From Candidatus Methanoperedens sp. (GTDB lineage Archaea; Halobacteriota; Methanosarcinia; Methanosarcinales; Methanoperedenaceae): DNA of 58,372 nt. The notes below the pieces were generated by a model. That model saw nothing but the letters and a program-made list of their open reading frames with translations, was not told where the DNA came from and ran no database searches. Below are positions 41,962-50,921 of the stretch, in pieces (position 1 is the stretch's first letter; each line of letters begins with the position of its first letter). The DNA lies in assembly GCA_026552855.1 (NCBI GenBank), contig JAPMTX010000139.1, positions 1 through 58,372 of the forward strand. Direction: 5' to 3'. A program made the translations under genes and the position numbers.

Positions 41962-42804
41962 CTACCTCCCTATTTTAGCGACCAACCCGTCGGTCGGAAC
42001 AAGGTGTTTTTTCATTCCGAGCTCTTCCGGTGGTAAGCCCATCGCAAGACCGATAAGCTGCGTGAAATAAATGATTGGCATATCGAATTTTATATTATAT
42101 TTGGATTCCACCGCTTTCTGCTTGGCGTCCAGTTGCAGGTGGCACATCGGGCAGGTCACGACCATGCAGTCTGCGCCCGACTCCTTTGCCATGGCGAGCA
42201 GGTCTTTTGCAAGTTCAAGCGCCAGGTCCTCGTTGGTAAGGAGTATCGGGCCACCGCAGCATTTTGTCTTGTAGTAGTATTTTACAGGCTCGGCTCCCAG
42301 GGCCAGGATAAGGTTATCCAGCGATTTTGGGTTCTCTGGACTGTCGAACTTGTTCTCAGGTCTTGTGAGAAGGCAGCCGTAGTAGGGCACAGCCTTTATT
42401 TTCAGCGGCACTTTGACCTGGTCAGCCAGTTTAGTAAGTCCGTGGTCTTTTACTATGACCTCAAGCAGGTGTTTTGGTTTTGTGTTCCCGTCGTATTTGT
42501 TCGTGAGTTTTTCGTTTATCATGTTCTTTAAAGCTGTATCCTCAAGCGCGGTATTGGCGCGCATCAGGTTGGAGTAACAGAGGTTGCACGGGGTTGCAAG
42601 GTCAAGTCCTTTTGCCGATGCAAGCGTCCTTGCCGAAAGAGCGACTTTTACGTCTTTTTCCGGCACATGGAGAGCCCCGCAGCAGTTCCAGTTCTTTATC
42701 TCCTCAAGCTCAATGCCCAGGCGGCGGAACACCGCTTCTACCGATGCACGGTAATCTACCGCAGTTCCGTGCTGCGCGCATCCGGGGTAGTATGAGTACT
42801 TCAT
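41962..42804 (-). CDS. hdrB: Heterodisulfide reductase subunit B
   Basis: HdrB carries the catalytic noncubane 4Fe-4S clusters that reduce CoM-S-S-CoB or a related disulfide. The 280-residue protein has two CCG domains: the first with WNCCGALHV (about 40-47) and CNLC (97-100), the second with TKCCGGPIL (about 182-190) and VTCPMC (about 218-223). All expected cysteines are present. It overlaps hdrC by 4 bases and is 2 bases before hdrA. Confidence 0.95.
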   Translation of the reverse strand: MKYSYYPGCAQHGTAVDYRASVEAVFRRLGIELEEIKNWNCCGALHVPEKDVKVALSARTLASAKGLDLATPCNLCYSNLMRANTALEDTALKNMINEKLTNKYDGNTKPKHLLEVIVKDHGLTKLADQVKVPLKIKAVPYYGCLLTRPENKFDSPENPKSLDNLILALGAEPVKYYYKTKCCGGPILLTNEDLALELAKDLLAMAKESGADCMVVTCPMCHLQLDAKQKAVESKYNIKFDMPIIYFTQLIGLAMGLPPEELGMKKHLVPTDGLVAKIGR

Positions 42805-43394
42805 TTTTGAGCCTCTTTTCCTTTTGCATCCGGTTTCTTCTCTTCCGCCCTGAAGATAGCCTCAAGTTCGCGCGCATCTTCCATCCTGTCCGCGCGCAAA
42901 GGCAGCTTCCCTTTTGCCATAAGGGAGAGCCCGAAAGGAGCCTGCTTGATCATAGAAGGCTCAGACAGGCTGTACTTTGAGATCAAAAGGAACTCCGATG
43001 CTCTCCCCGTTTTCTTTATCACGTCTGAGAAAATGCCGTCGAATTTTGCGTTCTTATTTTTTATGCCCTCGGCTATGGCTATCGGCTTCAAAACTTCCAT
43101 TAGCTCGGTCGGGCGTATGCCTCTGGGGCAGCGCACCGAGCATGAGAAGCATGTGGTGCATATCCAGATTGTGTTGCTGTTCAGGACCTCTTTTTTGAGA
43201 CCCATTTGTACCATGCGCACAAGCTGCCGCGGGGTGTAGTCCATCTCGTGGCTTACAGGGCATGAGCCCGCGCATATCCCGCACTGCATGCACGTGGGTA
43301 TTTTCTCTCCGACCGGCGTTTTTAGAACGAGGTCCCTGAAAGCGGCATCTCTGGATTCAGGTAGTATTGTTTCTTTCATTTTTTCTTTTTTCAT
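42801..43394 (-). CDS. hdrC: Heterodisulfide reductase subunit C
   Basis: HdrC relays electrons from HdrA to HdrB with two 4Fe-4S clusters. Motifs CMQCGICAGSCP and CTTCFSCSVRCP are intact in this 197-residue protein. The C-terminus (about 150-197) is charged and variable. First gene of the hdrCBA operon, with a short AT-rich upstream region. Confidence 0.95.
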   Translation of the reverse strand: MKKEKMKETILPESRDAAFRDLVLKTPVGEKIPTCMQCGICAGSCPVSHEMDYTPRQLVRMVQMGLKKEVLNSNTIWICTTCFSCSVRCPRGIRPTELMEVLKPIAIAEGIKNKNAKFDGIFSDVIKKTGRASEFLLISKYSLSEPSMIKQAPFGLSLMAKGKLPLRADRMEDARELEAIFRAEEKKPDAKGKEAQK

Positions 43395-43503
43395 TGGCTA
43401 AAGGAAGGCGTATGAACATCTTATAATATATAAACTTTACAATGCTCTATACCTTTGGTTGTTTTCTCCCCCGTATTTTTGATTAAAGACATTTTAGTAT
43501 CGC

Positions 43504-43773
43504 CTATCTCTTGATTATAAAAAAATTTTCATTGTATTGCGGAATAAACTCAGGGTGTTCCTTCTGTACTGCATCTATTGATTGTAACAATATATCCTCT
43601 TTAGTTGCGTCCATTTGTGCCTTTTTACCCAGGCTGTTCATCCTTAGGGGTTGATAGTATAATCTTAACATATTTTGCAGATAGCTCCCTCTGGGAATGT
43701 GCTCCATCTCTTTTTTAACCTGCTCTCGCATCTCTTTAAGTTTATTTTGAGCCTCAGTTAGTTTATTACCCAT
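43504..43773 (-). CDS. Hypothetical helical protein, 89 aa
   Basis: Charged and helical in its first half (residues 5-30), with SYLQNMLRLYYQPLRMN in the middle and a hydrophobic end (FFIIKR). No family is recognised. It lies alone between the hdr operon and the lipoprotein remnant. Confidence 0.55.
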   Translation of the reverse strand: MGNKLTEAQNKLKEMREQVKKEMEHIPRGSYLQNMLRLYYQPLRMNSLGKKAQMDATKEDILLQSIDAVQKEHPEFIPQYNENFFIIKR

Positions 43774-43819
43774 TCAATGTATCTATGTATGTACCCGGAG
43801 TATATAAACACTGCGGTCA

Positions 43820-44188
43820 TCATTTTGATAGCTCTTTCGGTCCCGCCACCCTCTTGTAATCGCTGTGGTACTCGTATAACCTGCCGTTTGCCTCAAGTAT
43901 GATAACGAACCCTGGGGTTATGACCTGTGCATACGATTTCCCTTTCTCTGGAAAACCAAGGCTTGTATCAGGCCAGTCTTTTCTCTCCTGTTTGACAAGG
44001 CGTATCTGTTCCACGGTAATGTTCAGCCTGCCTGCAAGGTCGTTCTTTGCCATATCCACCACAGGAGGGTACTCGGGTGTTACTGACCTGTTATCAATTG
44101 TACCGTTATTAACTGCACCGTCAGGTTTTGTTCCAATACAACCCGGGACAAAAGAGAGTATTAAAACTATCAGTATTATTCATTTCAT
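43820..44188 (-). pseudogene. Lipoprotein gene with TGA at codon 3
   Basis: Starting at ATG 44188 the frame reads Met-Lys-stop, then immediately continues IILIVLILSFVPGC and on to the stop at 43820. After the interruption it has a lipoprotein signal with lipobox Val-Pro-Gly-Cys and a mature part (AVNNGTIDN, then about 80 residues with GFVIILEANGRLYEYHSD). A TGG-to-TGA or TTA-to-TGA change would restore a 122-residue lipoprotein. An internal GTG at 44062 could still give an 80-residue fragment without signal. No selenocysteine or readthrough signal is evident. The C-terminal beta-rich part is unnamed. Confidence 0.65.
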
Positions 44189-44406
44189 ATATCTTTATTA
44201 TACTCTAGTTGTATTAATAGTACAGGATAGAGGAGCCAAAAAAAGATCTATTTATGGATAGGATAGGAAACAGTCCCGGCTCCTCAATTTATAGTTTATA
44301 CGTCCATACCTAAATGATTTTTCCCGTATTATTCCCAAATTTTCCCTGAATATAGCTCTTTATGCAGTCATTTTTAAGCAGATAGAGAGCATAGGTAGCC
44401 AGAGAT

Positions 44407-44940
44407 ATGATCCGCACGTTCATTGCTGTAGAATTTCCAGATAGATTCATTCCAGAGATAGAGAGGATCAGCTCCGCGCTGAAAACACAGGGCATTAAGC
44501 TTGTAGAGCCTGCTCAGGTGCATATAACCATGAAGTTCCTCGGAGACATACCAGAGGATAAAGTAGAATCCGTTATTTCGGCTCTATCTCAGGTTAACTC
44601 CAGACCGTTTGAGGCAAGGATTAAAGGGATAGGCGTATTCCCGAAGCCGGCATATATTAAGGTCATATGGCTCGGGGCTGAGGGAGATTTTGATACTCTG
44701 CATAAGGAGATAGAGCGTGTCCTCTCTCCCTTTAAGTTCGAAAAAGACACAAAGTTCGTTCCGCACGCTACCCTGGCGCGCGTAAAACATACGGGGGAAA
44801 AAGCCGCTCTTCTTGAGAAGATTAAAAAACTGGAAAATATCGACCTGGGCAGCATGAACGTGAACGCCATAAGCCTTAAAAAGAGCACCCTTACGCCCGA
44901 AGGTCCAATATACGAGACGTTGAAAGAAATAAAGCTCTGA
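44407..44940 (+). CDS. thpR: RNA 2',3'-cyclic phosphodiesterase
   Basis: The 177-residue protein belongs to the 2H phosphoesterases. Both catalytic H-x-T motifs are present: His39-Ile-Thr41 (HITMKFLGD) and His120-Ala-Thr122 (PHATLARV). ThpR (formerly LigT) opens 2',3'-cyclic phosphates at RNA ends. The start is at the conserved RTFIAVEFP. Followed by a bidirectional terminator shared with the convergent PEF-CTERM gene. Confidence 0.93.
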   Translation: MIRTFIAVEFPDRFIPEIERISSALKTQGIKLVEPAQVHITMKFLGDIPEDKVESVISALSQVNSRPFEARIKGIGVFPKPAYIKVIWLGAEGDFDTLHKEIERVLSPFKFEKDTKFVPHATLARVKHTGEKAALLEKIKKLENIDLGSMNVNAISLKKSTLTPEGPIYETLKEIKL

Positions 44941-44976
44941 TTGCCCCGTACTGTATTATCCGGCGGCATTGAAATT

Positions 44977-45008
44977 AAAAAGGGATAATTTTCAGTTTAT
45001 CCCTTTTT
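44977..45008. terminator. Bidirectional hairpin terminator
   Basis: Perfect 12-base arms (aaaaagggataa and ttatcccttttt) with an 8-base loop, giving A-tract and T-tract on both sides. It lies between convergent thpR and the first PEF-CTERM cytochrome gene, so it can end both transcripts. Confidence 0.75.
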
Positions 45009-45024
45009 CTGCTGGAATTTCTAT

Positions 45025-45513
45025 CTACTTTCTCCTATAGAGCAGCAGTATGACCAGACCCATTACAGCCGCTATTGGAAGAACAACTGTAGGGAATTCC
45101 GGAACTGGTACTGGTGTCGGTGTACGGGTTACCCTTGGAGTTCTCTCTGGTGTTTCTGTTTCTCTTGGGGTCCTCGTTGGTGTTGCAGTCGCAGTACGTG
45201 TTGCAGTCACGGTCGCCGTTGCAGTTGCGGTAGCTGTTGCTGTTACTGTTGGTGTAGGCGTTGCGAAGGGGCTACCTATAGCTGTCAGTGCAGCTGTAGG
45301 ATTAGATTGATGGTTGGGTTGAGCTGCAAACAAATTCCCATAGGCTGTCCTTGTTCCTCCGCCGGCAGGATCAACATGGCATGTGCCACAATTAAAACCG
45401 CTGCCATACAATGCCTGGCCGGGGGCCACATATTGTGGTAATGCCGAAGCCCCCGGTACCCCTACCAGAGCCACTACTGATAATAGCAGCACAAAAGTTA
45501 TTGTTCTTTTCAT
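45025..45513 (-). CDS. Secreted monoheme c-type protein with PEF-CTERM tail
   Basis: The 162-residue protein has a signal peptide (1-25), a short domain with one heme c motif CGTCH (about residues 42-46), a Thr/Pro/Ala-rich linker of about 55 residues, and a C-terminal PEFPTVVLP-helix-RRK. PEF followed by a membrane helix and basic end is the PEF-CTERM sorting signal that an archaeosortase cleaves to attach the protein to the cell surface. It would place a single-heme protein on the outside of the envelope. The upstream region shares an element with the homologue at 45853. GGAGGT ribosome site precedes the ATG. Confidence 0.85.
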   Translation of the reverse strand: MKRTITFVLLLSVVALVGVPGASALPQYVAPGQALYGSGFNCGTCHVDPAGGGTRTAYGNLFAAQPNHQSNPTAALTAIGSPFATPTPTVTATATATATATVTATRTATATPTRTPRETETPERTPRVTRTPTPVPVPEFPTVVLPIAAVMGLVILLLYRRK

Positions 45514-45652
45514 TTATTCTAACCTCCACTTAGTTGTTAGACCGTTACATTGCGTACTGGAGAAAGGTTAGGGCAGTGGTTTAGGATGGGATTCGATGGC
45601 TAACTTTAGCCCACACTCTAAATGCCCACTATCCACCGTTTCTGTTTGCCAG

Positions 45653-45710
45653 TACGGAATAAAACGCCCCATAAATCCAATGGAATTTAAGGCTAATAAG
45701 CCTTACGGTC
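45653..45710 (-). promoter_or_regulatory. Conserved leader element, copy 1
   Basis: On the minus strand it reads gaccgtaaggcttattag, then about 16 bases, then ttatggggcgtttt. The same two boxes with the same spacing occur upstream of the sister PEF-CTERM gene (46755-46812). The first box can fold as aaggct-tatt-agcctt. A cis-acting RNA or regulator site is likely; it lies about 140 bases before the start codon. Confidence 0.5.
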
Positions 45711-45807
45711 GCTTATTTTGCCCATCAGATAACTTTGTCAAATAATGGTCGAGCGGCTGTAATCAAGAACAGTGCTTATAAATCTTCCATTCAAAATAAA
45801 AACAAAA

Positions 45808-45832
45808 AGGGATAATCTCCTTGTTTATCCCT
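45808..45832 (-). terminator. Hairpin terminator of the second PEF-CTERM gene
   Basis: Eight-base arms agggataa and ttatccct around a 9-base loop, with the T-run on the minus strand. It lies 21 bases beyond the stop of the gene at 45853 and closely resembles the hairpin at 44977-45008. Confidence 0.6.
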
Positions 45833-45852
45833 CAGATATGTATCTTATCTAT

Positions 45853-46560
45853 CTATACTTTTCTTCTGTAGAGTAGCAACAGCATCAGACCCATAACGGC
45901 TGCAACTGGAAGTATAACTGTTGGGAACTCCGGAACGGCTGTTGGTGGCGTACCCGTTACTGTTGGTGTCACCACGGCTGTTCCTGTTACGGTCACTGTA
46001 GGCGTTACGGCTCCAGTCACGGTTGCCGTCACTGTCGGTGTTACGGTAGCAGTCACATTTGCAGTAGCAGTCACTGTCGGTGTAACATTTGCAGTAGCGG
46101 TCACTGTTGGTGTTACATTTGCAGTAGCAGTCACTGTTGGAGTAACTGTTGCCGTTGCAGTCGCTGTTGGCGATACTGTAGCTGTTGCTGTCGGTGTTAC
46201 ATTTGCAGGATGATCGCTTGCATTTCCCGGGAAAGTCAAATTATGAATTTCGTCGAGATTAATGAATCCATCGTTATCCGAATCTATCGGCTCTATATTT
46301 GTCAGGGCAGCATTTATTGCTGTAACGTTCACTACGTTTGTTGCCCCGCCAAGTTGAGCTTGCATATCAAGTCCGTATGGATTCCTACTGAAAGTCGATG
46401 TATCATTATGGCAGGTTATGCATGTATCGATCCTTGTGCCCGTAGTGTTGTACTTTGTATCGAAAGCGTTAAGGTATTGCGATCTCGCCAAAGCCCCCGG
46501 AACCCCTACCATAGCCACCAGTGTTAGTAGAGCTAACACAAATACTATTTTTCTCTTCAA
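45853..46560 (-). CDS. Secreted monoheme/EF-hand-like PEF-CTERM protein
   Basis: The 235-residue homologue of the protein at 45025 has a signal peptide (1-25), one heme c motif CITCH (about 47-51) and a calcium-loop-like DSDNDGFINLDEI (dockerin/EF-hand type, about 93-105). A repeat-rich linker follows, made of VTPTVTATAN-type units (about 120-200), then PEFPTVILP-helix-RRKV. Start is TTG with a ggggtga site. Linker repeats are near-identical at DNA level, so copy number may vary between strains. It and its sister flank the multiheme gene and probably act with it at the cell surface; this is inference. Confidence 0.85.
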   Translation of the reverse strand: MKRKIVFVLALLTLVAMVGVPGALARSQYLNAFDTKYNTTGTRIDTCITCHNDTSTFSRNPYGLDMQAQLGGATNVVNVTAINAALTNIEPIDSDNDGFINLDEIHNLTFPGNASDHPANVTPTATATVSPTATATATVTPTVTATANVTPTVTATANVTPTVTATANVTATVTPTVTATVTGAVTPTVTVTGTAVVTPTVTGTPPTAVPEFPTVILPVAAVMGLMLLLLYRRKV

Positions 46561-46949
46561 TTATTTCACCCCCTTTATCCCTTCTTGAGATCGTTAATTA
46601 CGTGTCACTGAAAGTGTACTGTGGATTACTATTTTAGATAGGATATGCAGGATTAGTAACATCGCCGTCATCTGAAACACTAACCCGATATACCAGTTCT
46701 ACAGGAATGGCGTCATCACTGCATCCTTAAAGTACGAACCCCAGTAACTATTTACACGAATTCAAACGTCCCCATAATGATGTTATTTTTTGTACTAATA
46801 AGCCTTGCGGTCAACTCATTTTAATTATTGATGTATAATGCAAATTAAATTACACTGACCGCTTCTACTACCAGCCCTCCATGGCTTCCATAGATAGCGG
46901 TTAATACCTCAGTTGGTTATCCTGAAGTTATGCCGGTCGCGGCATGCAC
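46561..46949. other. Leader region of the second PEF-CTERM gene and end of the multiheme gene
   Basis: No gene is recognised. It contains the second copy of the leader element (46755-46812) and AT-rich spacer. Confidence 0.5.
46755..46812 (-). promoter_or_regulatory. Conserved leader element, copy 2
   Basis: Minus strand: gaccgcaaggcttattag, about 15 bases, then ttatggggacgtttgaatt. It matches copy 1 (45653-45710) in both boxes and total length, with one base inserted in the second box. It lies about 195 bases before the TTG start of the gene at 45853. Confidence 0.5.
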
Positions 46950-49900
46950 TTATCTCTTTTTATTTTTGAGAATGATTATTGATATGAATAAAAACATAAC
47001 CAGTGAAGTAAAAAGGGATTCCCGGGATTTCAGCCCTCTTCCCGCGACTGCTAAGATATTCTCTTCCTTTACATCAAAGGTTCTGGATGCTTCAGGGCTC
47101 CATTTATTATTACGCTCCATAGCCCTGACATAAACCGTATGTTTCCCAGGCAAAAGCCCGGATGTATTGAACGTAGCTGTGAGTTCCTCTGTCTGCTCGT
47201 CAAAAGAACCATCCTGTGCAGCCATGGGAGATGTATTCCCAGGGGAATCAATATAGTACTCACCAGCCCGGATCTTCATCTCGTATCCCGCAGTAGCTGT
47301 GGCGTTGATGCTGATTGTCTCGCCTCTGGTAACCTCTTCTCTGGATAATAATACGGATTTTACGGTCGGTACCACATCAAACCGCATTATCCTGTGGGTA
47401 TCCGCAACATGGCATGCCCTGCAGTTCTCCTGTCTGCTGTGATTCTCATCCCCTATATAAGTTGCATTGAAGAAAGGCATCTGCTGCTCTACGTGGCATG
47501 ATTTGCATTCCCTGGGATTTTTATAGTTCGCAGGATGCACGGCAGGTTGCTTCCCCTCTCCGTGGCATGCCCAGCAGGCTTTGTTAGTCGGGGCAACGCT
47601 GCCTGTCGCCTCTGTATTAATGCCCGTATGCGCCCCAAGGTTGCCTACGCCGTGGCAGGTGATGCAGTCCGGTCCTCCATCCCTGCCCTCATGCAGAAGC
47701 GGTGCGTGCAGATTGGTCGGGATCCTTCCGGTCAGGAGCGTGTTATTTTCCCCGAGCCAGCTTGTATTATACCCTGAAATAGTAGTATTATTTTTTATCT
47801 CTCTTATTTCGGGGGACAATGCCAGTATATCCTCAAGAACAGCGATAGCAGGCTCTGTCCGTAAGACCTCGGATACTTTTGCCCTGAATATCGTGATGTT
47901 CCTGGACCCGTACGCAAAGTTTACTTTCTGTTCGTATTCAAGTACATTCCCCTGTTCCACGACATCTGTAAACGTCTCACCGCCAGCCTCAAGCAAAAAC
48001 CTTGCTGATGTGCTCTTATCGGCTACATCTGCGAGAGTAAGACTGTAATTCTCAGCAATATCCCATCTCTCTCCTTTCTTCAGGGTCATCCTCTTACTTC
48101 TCTCTATATCGCTGTGCGCATCAGCAGATGTCCTGTTAGCCAGGATATTCAGAGCAGCCTCCTGGTCAAATTCCCCCCTGTCTGAGGAATTAAACAGCAC
48201 CTCGGTATAGAATAAATTATCATCCCTGCGGTCTACTACTGTATACTTGTGTTTTTTAGCATCCCCGTTGAAGTGGCAAAGGTAGCAGGAGGTAGTTTTG
48301 TTCTCGCTGTGCACCCTTTTTACCCTGTATCCTTCAAACTGCATAAAGCTCCCGTTACCTGAAACGAACATCCCTGTAATATTTAGTACAATTACAGGAA
48401 TTCTGGAAGTTGCATTGTCTATCATACGGGGCTCTTCATAGGTATACTCCCCGCTATTGATAAGTCCCTTATCGACAAGGGTATTCATTTTATAAAGCTC
48501 GATTTCTGCGCTGCCCCGCAGGGTTGATATTCCCGTGACCTTCAGCCAGTACCCGTTGCCGAGCTCCACAGGTTCACCTTCACGTGCTGTGAATTTATTT
48601 TTAAGTTTATCCATCTCGGTAAGGGATGTCCTGTTTTTATTTATCTCGGTAGCATTGCCCCACTTTATTGCGTTATCCCTGTCGAGATGGCAGTAGATGC
48701 AGTTCATGGAATCCACCAGGTTACCTTTGGTAGCATAGTGGGAAACAGACGCATTCTGGTTTCCATCCTCAGCACTTTTGCTGTTGGAATGGCATATTTC
48801 GCATGAAACACTGGTAGAGATATTGGAATTCGTGGAATTCCCAGGGTTGCTGTTGAGAGCTGCGTCCTTGAAATGGGAGTAGACCATAGGTGCCGTGAAG
48901 GACTGGGTGAGGGAGTGGCAGTCGTTATTATCGCACCTGCGCGGTGTCCTGTACCTTGCCGGATGCCCTGAGGGCTCGGTCCCCTCCCCGTGGCACGCCC
49001 AGCAGGCTTTATCCACGATCTCCGAGAGCGATGTGTTGTTCATTGCAAAGCTGTTGAGATTCCTGTGCACGCCCTCTTTGAACGCTGAAAAATTTATTCT
49101 CTTAGGAGCTGTTCCGTTCTTATCATCATGGCATATTGCGCAATCAGGACCCCCGGCTGCCACGCCCACGGCGACATTGTGCATGAACCCTGTTATGCCG
49201 GTGCCTGCTGCCAGGCTTCCATGGCAGCCTTTGCATGTGGAGTCGTCCTTGGTTATGTTACTGTGATTAAAATAAGCAGAAGCGCCCTGGTTGGCGCCGT
49301 AAGTAGCATTTCCTGTAATCTCGGGAGGAATTGACAGGTTGTCACCCGTGAATGTGTCTATCATATCATTATAGGTATTCGCGCCGCTGGCATAGCCCTG
49401 ATAATGGCATGAGGCGCACCATGAAGTACCATCAAGGGTCGAGTTCACGATATTATTGCCCTTCCAGAGCGAGGGTCTGCCAAGAGCGGCGGTCTTATGC
49501 AGGGTATCACCGTGGCAGTATTTGCATGATGAAGTCTGGGCGCTCCCTTCTGTTCCGTTGATCCAGTAACCGGTTGTCGCGTTCCACTTCATCCCTGCAA
49601 GAGGGTCGTTGCTGTGGTTCAGAGGTTTTGAAACCTGCGGAGCACTTCCTGCATGAGCGCCCGCCTTCGGCTGCGAAAGTAGTGTTTCCAGGAAAGAAGA
49701 GTTCTGGTGGCAGTTGGTGCAGTTGCCCCTGTCTGCATTCCCGACGCCCTGTATGTATGTGGCATTCTGCGCAAATACCTTTATCGCGTGGGCATCCTGG
49801 GAATGGCAGACCGTGCAGCTCACACTGTCGTTATGCCTCTTATTCGCACTGTGGCACGCAGTGCACTGCTGGTACTCTGTGAATTTATTTGAAGCGCCTG

Positions 49901-50921
49901 ATGCATTGTACGGCTTTGATACATTATGCATGCCTTTATGGCACAGGATGCAGGGTATGTTCCTGCCCGGATCATGCGCAGTTATGTTCGCATCCGTCAG
50001 AGGCTGGTAGGAGAAGCCGCTTGAAGCGGTCTGGGAAAAGGTCATTGCAGTTAGGTTGTTGTTCTTTACGGGATGGCAGTCGTAGCACTGTAGTATCGGC
50101 ATCGTGCCGCTGTTGAATGTTGAGTGGCAGCCTGTACATACCACTTTGCCGCTGTGGGCCCCAGCCGGGTACTGGGGCTCTGTCTGTACCCTGCTGCTGT
50201 GATTTCGGTAGGTGCCGTCATAGCCGCGGTGGCAGGTGAGGCACTCCCCGTTCCCTATGGGGATCATGGCTCCATGGTTGCTGCCTGAGTGGAAGTTATC
50301 CCATGCATGGAGATAAGGAGAATTCTGGATGCTCCCTGCTGCAAACGTACTGGCGGTCTTGGAGCCGAATCCCCCCTGCCAGTACTGCGACGCATGGCAA
50401 CTGCTGCCGCTTGAGCCGCAGCCCCATTCATCGTAGATGAAATCATAACTTCCGTTCAAAGCGGTGCCGTCCACGGCTGCGCTGGCGTTTACTGTGTATA
50501 TCCCCTCGCTCCCGCTGCCGCTGGACTGCAGCCACCTGTCCATATCCTGCTCGAAAGCCGCAATGCCGAAATCGTTGGTAAGATTTGTTTTTACAAGGGC
50601 AACAGTACCGTTGGGGGAGAGAATATTGCTTGTTACAGTAACGTTACCTGCTGCCCTGCCTGAGGAGTTCATCAGAAGCACATACCAGCGTACAGTTGTG
50701 CTCTCCCCCGACCACTGGTTGCCCTTATTTGCTATCCCGGCAGCGCCTCCGTCCCAGCCGCTCGGGTCATCCAGTATTACAAGCCTGTTGGTGGTGAGAA
50801 TAATCTGGGGATTCCCGGCGGATGATACTGAGAACTGGGAGGCTGCCGCTAACACTGACAGCATGATGAATGCAAGTATTACTCCTGTAATGGCTCTTCC
50901 AAACCTGTCCTGTAGGATCAT
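46950..50921 (-). CDS. Large multiheme c-type cytochrome (19 canonical hemes)
   Basis: The 1323-residue protein has a signal or anchor (10-30), a beta-sandwich-like domain (35-165) and two heme blocks, then an Ig-like domain near the end (FDVVPTVKSVLLS) and a C-terminal membrane helix with basic tail. I count 19 CxxCH motifs: twelve in the first block, two more after CX4CH (CDNNDCH), one CYLCH after a heme-free beta-rich insert, and four in a last block. One CX4CH and one CX6CH (CGSSGSSCH) could bind two further hemes. Many N-x-S/T sites suggest N-glycosylation. It is the sort of protein used by ANME archaea to pass electrons through the envelope to an outside acceptor; that role is inferred from class and context. 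Confidence 0.93.
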   Translation of the reverse strand: MILQDRFGRAITGVILAFIMLSVLAAASQFSVSSAGNPQIILTTNRLVILDDPSGWDGGAAGIANKGNQWSGESTTVRWYVLLMNSSGRAAGNVTVTSNILSPNGTVALVKTNLTNDFGIAAFEQDMDRWLQSSGSGSEGIYTVNASAAVDGTALNGSYDFIYDEWGCGSSGSSCHASQYWQGGFGSKTASTFAAGSIQNSPYLHAWDNFHSGSNHGAMIPIGNGECLTCHRGYDGTYRNHSSRVQTEPQYPAGAHSGKVVCTGCHSTFNSGTMPILQCYDCHPVKNNNLTAMTFSQTASSGFSYQPLTDANITAHDPGRNIPCILCHKGMHNVSKPYNASGASNKFTEYQQCTACHSANKRHNDSVSCTVCHSQDAHAIKVFAQNATYIQGVGNADRGNCTNCHQNSSFLETLLSQPKAGAHAGSAPQVSKPLNHSNDPLAGMKWNATTGYWINGTEGSAQTSSCKYCHGDTLHKTAALGRPSLWKGNNIVNSTLDGTSWCASCHYQGYASGANTYNDMIDTFTGDNLSIPPEITGNATYGANQGASAYFNHSNITKDDSTCKGCHGSLAAGTGITGFMHNVAVGVAAGGPDCAICHDDKNGTAPKRINFSAFKEGVHRNLNSFAMNNTSLSEIVDKACWACHGEGTEPSGHPARYRTPRRCDNNDCHSLTQSFTAPMVYSHFKDAALNSNPGNSTNSNISTSVSCEICHSNSKSAEDGNQNASVSHYATKGNLVDSMNCIYCHLDRDNAIKWGNATEINKNRTSLTEMDKLKNKFTAREGEPVELGNGYWLKVTGISTLRGSAEIELYKMNTLVDKGLINSGEYTYEEPRMIDNATSRIPVIVLNITGMFVSGNGSFMQFEGYRVKRVHSENKTTSCYLCHFNGDAKKHKYTVVDRRDDNLFYTEVLFNSSDRGEFDQEAALNILANRTSADAHSDIERSKRMTLKKGERWDIAENYSLTLADVADKSTSARFLLEAGGETFTDVVEQGNVLEYEQKVNFAYGSRNITIFRAKVSEVLRTEPAIAVLEDILALSPEIREIKNNTTISGYNTSWLGENNTLLTGRIPTNLHAPLLHEGRDGGPDCITCHGVGNLGAHTGINTEATGSVAPTNKACWACHGEGKQPAVHPANYKNPRECKSCHVEQQMPFFNATYIGDENHSRQENCRACHVADTHRIMRFDVVPTVKSVLLSREEVTRGETISINATATAGYEMKIRAGEYYIDSPGNTSPMAAQDGSFDEQTEELTATFNTSGLLPGKHTVYVRAMERNNKWSPEASRTFDVKEENILAVAGRGLKSRESLFTSLVMFLFISIIILKNKKR

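Larger units (their letters stand above)
45514..45852. other. Leader region of the first PEF-CTERM gene
   Basis: No gene. It contains the conserved leader element (45653-45710, reported separately), the ribosome site of the gene at 45513, and a terminator of the gene at 45853 (45808-45832). Confidence 0.5.

Noticed and set aside
45640-45720. c-di-GMP (GEMM-type) riboswitch in the PEF-CTERM leader
   Set aside because: A ggcaaac stretch and a gaccgtaaggc stretch are reminiscent, but their order and pairing do not fit the GEMM fold, and the second copy lacks ggcaaac.
46790-46815. Fragment of the 23S rRNA 3' end (gtactaata... on the plus strand)
   Set aside because: Similarity covers only a few bases, no flanking rRNA sequence exists, and the better-supported reading is a repeated leader element on the minus strand.
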